Source: Alphaproteobacteria bacterium (lineage in GTDB: Bacteria > Pseudomonadota > Alphaproteobacteria > Caulobacterales > Maricaulaceae). From it: a DNA stretch of 6,485 bases. The position numbers were made by a program, and so were the translations under genes. Below, in pieces: positions 1 to 4,302 of the stretch (position 1 is its first letter; the number at the start of each line of letters is the position of its first letter). The stretch covers positions 1 through 6,485 of the forward strand of contig JAUIEH010000168.1 of the NCBI GenBank assembly GCA_030428405.1, read 5' to 3'. Under the pieces are notes generated by a model that was not told the DNA's origin, did not search any database, and saw only the letters and a program-made list of their open reading frames with translations.

Positions 1-1
1 C

Positions 2-274
2 GTGACGGGTGAGCCTGAAATGGTTTTCCTCAATATCGACCCCGCCATCACCTCGATGGTCGGCGCCCCGGTTGAGGGCCCGAACGGCGAAATGATCGGC
101 TTCGTACAGTCGGTCTCCGCCACCGAATCCGGCCCGGACCTGATCGTGGCCACGCGCGCCGGGCGCAATGAAGCCGCCCGCGCAGTGACCGTGCCGGCCG
201 AGCACTTCATGTTCGACTCGACCACGGAAACGGTGTCGACGACGATGACGCCGCACGAGCTTGGTCTGTCGTAA
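2..274 (+). CDS. PRC-barrel-like small protein, probably 5'-truncated by the window edge
   Basis: Function unknown. The visible 90 codons hold one small beta-rich domain (about residues 18-75) with the pattern 'VGAPVEGPNGEMIGFVQSV', followed by a second hydrophobic strand and 'VTVPAEH'. The G-x-x-V...(D/N)G..IG.V..V pattern is typical of PRC-barrel folds. The C-terminal 'VSTTMTPHELGLS' matches the C-terminus of the gene at 447-890 ('VVTTMTRAQLGF'), so the two are tandem paralogues. A GTG at 2 and an in-frame ATG at 20 are the only nearby starts, but neither leaves room for a signal peptide and the frame is open to the edge. By comparison with its neighbour, the true start is probably outside the window with an exported N-terminus; that is inference. 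A strong terminator follows 22 nt after the TAA, so this gene ends its transcription unit. The PRC assignment rests on motif pattern only. Confidence 0.7.
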   Translation: MTGEPEMVFLNIDPAITSMVGAPVEGPNGEMIGFVQSVSATESGPDLIVATRAGRNEAARAVTVPAEHFMFDSTTETVSTTMTPHELGLS

Positions 275-296
275 GACTATTCCAAATGCGAAAATC

Positions 297-331
297 GGCC
301 CGGCGGCCTCAATCCGCCGGGCCCTTTTTTT
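297..331 (+). terminator. Intrinsic terminator of the first PRC-like gene
   Basis: A perfect 10-bp GC stem (297-306 GGCCCGGCGG pairs with 314-323) encloses a 7-nt loop (CCTCAAT). After one C comes a run of seven T (325-331). The hairpin lies 22 nt after the TAA at 272-274. It separates the first gene from the promoter of the second. Confidence 0.92.
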
Positions 332-342
332 GCGCCGATCGC

Positions 343-367
343 GGAACTTCGCTTTCGCGCAGCCGTT
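343..367 (+). promoter_or_regulatory. Putative EcfG-type (general stress response) promoter
   Basis: GGAAC at 343-347 and CGTT at 364-367 are separated by exactly 16 nt. This is a full match to the consensus GGAAC-N16/17-CGTT known for EcfG, the extracytoplasmic-function sigma factor that drives the alphaproteobacterial general stress response under PhyR/NepR control. Transcription would start near 373-376, leaving a leader of about 70 nt before the ATG at 447. The site lies just after the upstream terminator and on the correct strand, which supports a real promoter for the second PRC-like gene. Only sequence match and position support it. Confidence 0.68.
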
Positions 368-446
368 CTTTCGTCACGACACGACCACTGACGATGGCGC
401 GCGATGATCGCTGCAGCGTCAGCGGCGCAAATGATGGAGGCCAGGC

Positions 447-890
447 ATGGCTAGAAGAATTGTCGCCGCGCTCGGCGCGGCCTCGCTGACATGTTTCGCA
501 GCGAACGCTCAAATCGATCTGACTGGCGACGTCACCGGCGTGGTCAATACGCCGGCCGTTTCCACCGATCTCGGCGTCGACGCCGACGTCGAGGCTGATG
601 TGGAGACCGATGCTGAAGCCGGCGTTCACGTGGATGGCCATCCGCAAGGTCATGCGCACACCACGTCCGGCGCCTGGATCGGATATGAGGTCTACACCGC
701 AGACGGCGCCGAAATCGGCCAGATCAGAACCGTCCGCACCAACGCCACGGGCGAGGTCACGGGCTATGTCGTCTCAACGCCTGGTTCCGCACACGTCCAA
801 TCGGTCGTGGTGCCGGCGTCCAGCGCCTCGCTGGACACGCACGCCAATGCGGTTGTGACGACGATGACGCGGGCGCAGCTCGGCTTCTAG
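447..890 (+). CDS. Exported PRC-barrel-like protein with acidic/His-rich linker
   Basis: This is a 147-residue protein of unknown function. Residues 1-21 form a classical signal peptide: positive 'MARR', a hydrophobic core, and an A-N-A site with cleavage likely before Q22. C16 does not sit in a proper lipobox, so a lipoprotein is unlikely. Residues 41-71 are a low-complexity linker rich in Asp, Glu and Val that ends in a His cluster (H61, H64, H68, H70 within HVDGHPQGH and the next residues). Residues 75-147 are the PRC-barrel-like domain: 'IGYEVYTADGAEIGQIRTV', then 'GEVTGYVVS', then 'VVVPASS', ending 'VVTTMTRAQLGF' as in the upstream paralogue. The start is well fixed by a GGAGG (436-440) placed 6 nt before the ATG. 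An EcfG-type promoter lies about 80 nt upstream and a terminator hairpin follows, so it is probably a single-gene, stress-induced unit. The protein should act in the periplasm. Metal binding by the acidic/His linker is possible but unproven. Confidence 0.85.
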   Translation: MARRIVAALGAASLTCFAANAQIDLTGDVTGVVNTPAVSTDLGVDADVEADVETDAEAGVHVDGHPQGHAHTTSGAWIGYEVYTADGAEIGQIRTVRTNATGEVTGYVVSTPGSAHVQSVVVPASSASLDTHANAVVTTMTRAQLGF

Positions 891-916
891 TCCCGCTGCC
901 GAATTGCGCACCCTGC

Positions 917-950
917 GAGCCGGCGGTCCCAGAACGGGGCCGCCGGCTTT
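917..950 (+). terminator. Terminator hairpin between convergent PRC-like and TerC genes
   Basis: The left arm 919-930 (GCCGGCGGTCCC) pairs with 936-947 through eleven Watson-Crick pairs and one T-G wobble around the loop AGAAC. It is followed on the plus strand by a short TTTAATT. It lies 28 nt after the stop of the plus-strand gene and 17 nt past the end of the minus-strand TerC gene. The T-tract is short and exists only in the plus direction, so it mainly serves the PRC-like gene. On the minus strand it could slow polymerase but lacks a U-run. Confidence 0.75.
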
Positions 951-964
951 AATTCAGCGCTTTT

Positions 965-1774
965 CTAATGCGCCTCGCCTGCATTTTCATTCCGGCGCCG
1001 GCGCTGCTGCATGACGTTCAACACCTCGACCGCCAGCGAGAAGACGATGGCGAAGTAGAGATAGCCGCGCGGAATGTGGAAGCCGAGACCATCGGCGACC
1101 AGCGCAACGCCGACCAGCATGATGAACGACAAGGCCAGCATCTTGGTCGTCTGATGGCGCTCCAGGAAATTCCTCACGACCTCGGCCGAGGCCACCATCA
1201 CGATCGTCGACAAGACGACGGCCGCGACCATGACGAACATGCGCGCAAAGCCGCCATCGCCGATATCGCGCGTCATGCCGACGGCGGTGAGCACGGAGTC
1301 GAGCGAAAACACGATATTGATCGCCGTCATCTGCAGAATGACGTTCGTGAATCCGGACGCCGGGCGGTCCAGGCTGGAATCGATATGGCCTTCGAGCACG
1401 TGGTGGATTTCGGTCGTGCCCTTCCACAACAGAAACACGCCGCCCAATAGGAGGATGATGTCTTCCAGAGTGACGTGCTGGAACGCCGCGAAGTTCTCGC
1501 TCGACGGGTCGCCGCCCATGAAATGGAGAAATTCGGGAATATTGAACAAGGTCGCGTGCGTCAGTTCCGTGAGCCAGACGAGACCGAACAGCATCAGGAT
1601 GCGCATGACGGCGCCTGTCCAGATGCCCAGGCGCGCGGCCTCTTGCCGGCGGTTCGCAGGCAGGCGGTCGGCTGCGACCGACACGAACACGACATTGTCG
1701 ATGCCGAGAACGATCTCCAGGAAGGTCAGCGTGATCAGCGACAGCCAGACTTCCGGCGAGACGAGAAACTCCAT
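965..1774 (-). CDS. TerC/YgdQ-family integral membrane protein (putative metal exporter)
   Basis: This is a 269-residue polytopic inner-membrane protein of the TerC family (PF03741), closest in style to E. coli YgdQ. About seven hydrophobic segments can be placed near residues 8-33, 49-71, 103-119, 142-163, 177-200, 208-229 and 236-255. Two family signatures carry acidic residues inside membrane helices: 'LEIVLGIDNVVF' (E20, D26, N27) and 'FSLDSVLTAVG' (D159). 'RHQTTKMLALSFIMLVG' and 'IPRGYLYFAIVFSLAVE' also match the family. The loop at about residues 78-100 is longer than I recall for YgdQ. TerC relatives have been linked to Mn(II) export and to metalation of secreted enzymes, and the name comes from tellurite resistance; the substrate here is inferred. 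The start is fixed by AGGAGG (complement of 1783-1788) 8 nt before the ATG. The gene is convergent with the PRC-like gene and divergent from the kinase-like gene. No convincing promoter or metal riboswitch was found in the short upstream region. Confidence 0.92.
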   Translation of the reverse strand: MEFLVSPEVWLSLITLTFLEIVLGIDNVVFVSVAADRLPANRRQEAARLGIWTGAVMRILMLFGLVWLTELTHATLFNIPEFLHFMGGDPSSENFAAFQHVTLEDIILLLGGVFLLWKGTTEIHHVLEGHIDSSLDRPASGFTNVILQMTAINIVFSLDSVLTAVGMTRDIGDGGFARMFVMVAAVVLSTIVMVASAEVVRNFLERHQTTKMLALSFIMLVGVALVADGLGFHIPRGYLYFAIVFSLAVEVLNVMQQRRRRNENAGEAH

Positions 1775-1890
1775 CGCGTGATCCTCCTCAGCGTTCGCCG
1801 GGTCTAAACTGGCTGGCGCCCCGCATGAGGGTCAAGGGAGTAACCATAGCGTGCACTCTCTGTTTACGCGTGACATGCATTGTGACGGGC
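1775..1890. other. Divergent intergenic region between terC-like and kinase-like genes
   Basis: These 116 nt separate the two divergent genes if the kinase-like gene starts at 1891. The region holds the TerC Shine-Dalgarno (1783-1788, minus strand) and must carry both promoters. On the minus strand, TTGACC (1830-1835) and TTTAGA (1803-1808) resemble -35/-10 boxes, but the 21-nt spacing is too long to call. On the plus strand an AAGGGAG (1834-1840) precedes a GTG at 1851 that opens a 23-codon frame ending with TAG at 1920-1922, overlapping the start of the kinase-like gene. No EcfG-type site is visible here. The base composition is visibly less GC-biased than the flanking genes. Confidence 0.5.
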
Positions 1891-4302
1891 ATGCGCGCGT
1901 ATGTTCAAAATCAATTGCGTAGGCTGACCGCCAATTCGGCGTTCAGTCCAATGCTGGCGACCACGATCGCCGTCGTGTTCGCCATTTCGACCGCCTTTTG
2001 CGTGGTCAATATCGACGAGGCGCGGCGCATGCATTCGCGCGCGCATGTCGCGACCGCCGACATGCAGCGCGCCAGCGAGCTGATCGAACAACGCAGCGCC
2101 CTCACCCGGCTCATCCTGACCGCCGTCGCCAATAATGATGCGCGTGCGGAAACGGCTTATCTCGACGCGCGCCTCGAATTGATGGGCACGCTGGACGCAG
2201 CCGCCGCAGACGCGCAGAACGCCGACGCCCGGCGCGCGATCGCACAAGGCCGCATCGCTCAAGACGCGCTCACCGGACTTGATCGCGCCGCATTGCGCGC
2301 CCTTCGCGACGGCGACCAGGTCGAAGCGACCGAATTATTGGGTTCCGCGCGCCGCATCCGCTTTGACGCCGCTTTCGGCGCCAGCATTGAGGACTACGCG
2401 CGCGCCGAGCGCGCCGCCGCGACGACGGAACTTTCCGGCGCCGCCGAGGCTCATGCGTTCAATCAGTTCATCGCCGTATCAGCGGCGGCGCTCGCATTTC
2501 TGGCGGTGCTCGCTATGGCGTTGCACAGCATGCGCAGACTTTCCCGTGAGCGCGCGCGCAGCGTCATCTTGGAGCAGAGCGCTGCGCGGAACGCCGAAGA
2601 CAGCGAAGCGGCCAAACATTTCGCCTTTCAGCAAAATCCGACGCCGACCACGATTTCCGATTTCAGCGCGGCGAGACGTCATTTGATGGAGCTGAAGCTC
2701 TCCGGCGTGACCGACCTGGCGGCCCATTTCGAAGATAATCCGTCAACTGAGGCAGTCTTGGCGCGCGCTTGTTCGATACTCGACGTCAACGAAGCGTTTC
2801 TGGAACTTTCGGGCGCGCCGAATGCTGAATTTGTCGACAAGCACAGTTCAGGCATTCACCGCAGCGACAGCCTTCCAACCATCCGAGACTTCTTGATCGG
2901 CGCGCTGGACGGCCAGACCTCATTTGTCGGGCCGGCCGCCATCTACACCAAAGACCGCCAGCGTCGCGCCGTCGACTTGATGTTCAAGGCGGCGCCGGGT
3001 GCGGAACACGATCTCTCACGCGTCTGGGGCTATTATTTCGACCGGACGGCGGAACACAACGCAGAGGAAGCCCGCAGCACCGCTGAATTGTCGGCGCGCC
3101 GCCACCGGAGCGAGCTTGCACGCCGTTCCGCCAGGTTGAAGACGCAGCTCCGCGCGCCGGCCGCAGCCGCGTTCGCAGCGATCGACGCGCTTGAGCGCGC
3201 GGTCACGAATGACGACCGCGAAACGCATTTGGATGAGTCCAGGGCCTCTGTTCGCCGTCTGGTCAATCTGGTGGAAGACTTTACGGAGCTCGCCCAACTC
3301 GACGGCGTGCAGGTCGACCTGCAACGCGCGCCATTCGGGCTGCACAATGTATTGGACGACGTCTACTCGCGCGTGGAAGGCGAAGCGCGCGCCAATGACG
3401 TGGCGCTGACGTTCAACGTCTCGCAAAAAGCCCATGGCGCTTATCTCGGCGATGCAACACGGCTGCGCCAGATCATCTCCGTTTTGGTCGAGTCCGCGGT
3501 GCGCCGTTCGCGCAATGGCGCGGTCGAAGTCGGTCTGACCCGGAACGAGGACGACGAAGGCGCCGAGAAGCTATTGGTCAGCGTGCATTACAGCGGCGCG
3601 CCGATCCCGTCGCACACGCTTGACCTTTATCTGCAATCCGACGTCAGCGACCCCGCCTATGATCAGGTCGTCGAGCTCATCGGCGACGGACCGGTCCTGG
3701 CGAAACGGCTTGTCGACGCCATCGGCGCGGATTTGTGGACGGAGAACGACGCCGAAGGCACGATCGTTTTCCAATTCGAGTTCCCGGTCGAAGCCTGGGA
3801 AGGCGAGATAGAGGCCAACCATTTCCAGGACGGACCGTCTCTGGGCGCCGCGCATCGTCTCGCGCCGGGACTGCGCGCGCTCGCAATTGAGGACGCCGCG
3901 GGCGTCGGCATGATCTTGCGCGCCCTGCTCGCTCAAACCGGCGTGGAGACCGCCAGCGTTTCAGATGTCGCATCAGCGAGCGAGCTTGCCGCGCGCAGCC
4001 GTTGCGATCTCATCTTCATCGAAGCTGACATGCTTTGCACGCAAGATGCGGCGGCCATCGCCGCGCTGCGCAATGCTGCGCGGCGCAGCGACGCCGCCAT
4101 CATCGCCCTGTCGAGCGATACGGATATGGATGTCCTCGTCCGGCTCGAAGAAGCAGGCGCCGACGGCGTGGCCGAATTGCCGATCAAGCCCGATGCCTTC
4201 TTCAAATGCGTGCAGCGCGCGCTTGCCGCCCCGCATCGAAATGAGCGCGACGTGAATGCGGACGCTGGCGATGACGCAGACGGCGACGCCAAAGCCTCAT
4301 AA
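1891..4302 (+). CDS. Membrane-bound hybrid histidine kinase-like protein with degenerate catalytic sites (pseudokinase)
   Basis: This 803-residue protein is numbered from the ATG at 1891. A TM helix (19-39) and a second (193-214) flank a helical periplasmic region that resembles CHASE3/four-helix sensors. Next come a PAS domain (about 261-394, core 'ILDVNEAFLELSG' at 296-308), a HisKA-like dimerisation region (403-470), a HATPase-like domain (478-633) and a receiver-like domain (660-778), ending in an acidic tail. Catalytic residues are missing. The H-box reads 'KTQLRAP', with Thr418 where SHELRTP-type boxes have His. The N-box asparagines are Val531 and Ser535. The G1 box reads 'YSGAP', losing the Asp. 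G2 reads 'GDGPVL', losing the third Gly. In the receiver, the acidic pair E667-D668 and Ser741 remain, but the phospho-Asp is Glu711 and the Lys is Leu763. Autophosphorylation is therefore unlikely; a scaffold or signal-modulating role is inferred. The frame is also open upstream to an ATG at 1825, but those 22 codons include rare AGG, GGA, GTA, ATA and TTA and make a poor N-terminus. Neither start has a clear Shine-Dalgarno. No partner regulator is nearby. Confidence 0.85.
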   Translation: MRAYVQNQLRRLTANSAFSPMLATTIAVVFAISTAFCVVNIDEARRMHSRAHVATADMQRASELIEQRSALTRLILTAVANNDARAETAYLDARLELMGTLDAAAADAQNADARRAIAQGRIAQDALTGLDRAALRALRDGDQVEATELLGSARRIRFDAAFGASIEDYARAERAAATTELSGAAEAHAFNQFIAVSAAALAFLAVLAMALHSMRRLSRERARSVILEQSAARNAEDSEAAKHFAFQQNPTPTTISDFSAARRHLMELKLSGVTDLAAHFEDNPSTEAVLARACSILDVNEAFLELSGAPNAEFVDKHSSGIHRSDSLPTIRDFLIGALDGQTSFVGPAAIYTKDRQRRAVDLMFKAAPGAEHDLSRVWGYYFDRTAEHNAEEARSTAELSARRHRSELARRSARLKTQLRAPAAAAFAAIDALERAVTNDDRETHLDESRASVRRLVNLVEDFTELAQLDGVQVDLQRAPFGLHNVLDDVYSRVEGEARANDVALTFNVSQKAHGAYLGDATRLRQIISVLVESAVRRSRNGAVEVGLTRNEDDEGAEKLLVSVHYSGAPIPSHTLDLYLQSDVSDPAYDQVVELIGDGPVLAKRLVDAIGADLWTENDAEGTIVFQFEFPVEAWEGEIEANHFQDGPSLGAAHRLAPGLRALAIEDAAGVGMILRALLAQTGVETASVSDVASASELAARSRCDLIFIEADMLCTQDAAAIAALRNAARRSDAAIIALSSDTDMDVLVRLEEAGADGVAELPIKPDAFFKCVQRALAAPHRNERDVNADAGDDADGDAKAS

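Noticed and set aside
492..497. Cys16 in the signal peptide of the second PRC-like protein as a lipoprotein anchor.
   Set aside because: The preceding residues S-L-T do not fit a lipobox, and a good A-N-A signal peptidase I site lies five residues later.
309..659. Minus-strand frame of 116 codons covering the terminator, promoter and start of the second PRC-like gene.
   Set aside because: It crosses a terminator and the signal-peptide region of a well-supported gene, and has no Shine-Dalgarno or recognisable domain.
968..1807. Long plus-strand frames antisense to the terC-like gene (968-1450, 1230-1781, 1475-1807).
   Set aside because: They are shadows caused by high GC: the translations are rich in Arg, His and Asp with no domain pattern, and the minus-strand TerC protein is unambiguous.
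1803..1835. TTGACC/TTTAGA pair on the minus strand as a sigma-70 promoter for the terC-like gene.
   Set aside because: The spacing is 21 nt instead of about 17, so it is not called as a promoter.
1833..1856. AAGGGAGTAACC resembles the start of the yybP-ykoY manganese riboswitch, which often controls TerC-type genes.
   Set aside because: It lies on the plus strand, while the terC-like gene is on the minus strand. The other conserved loops and paired arms of that riboswitch are not visible, and the space is too short.
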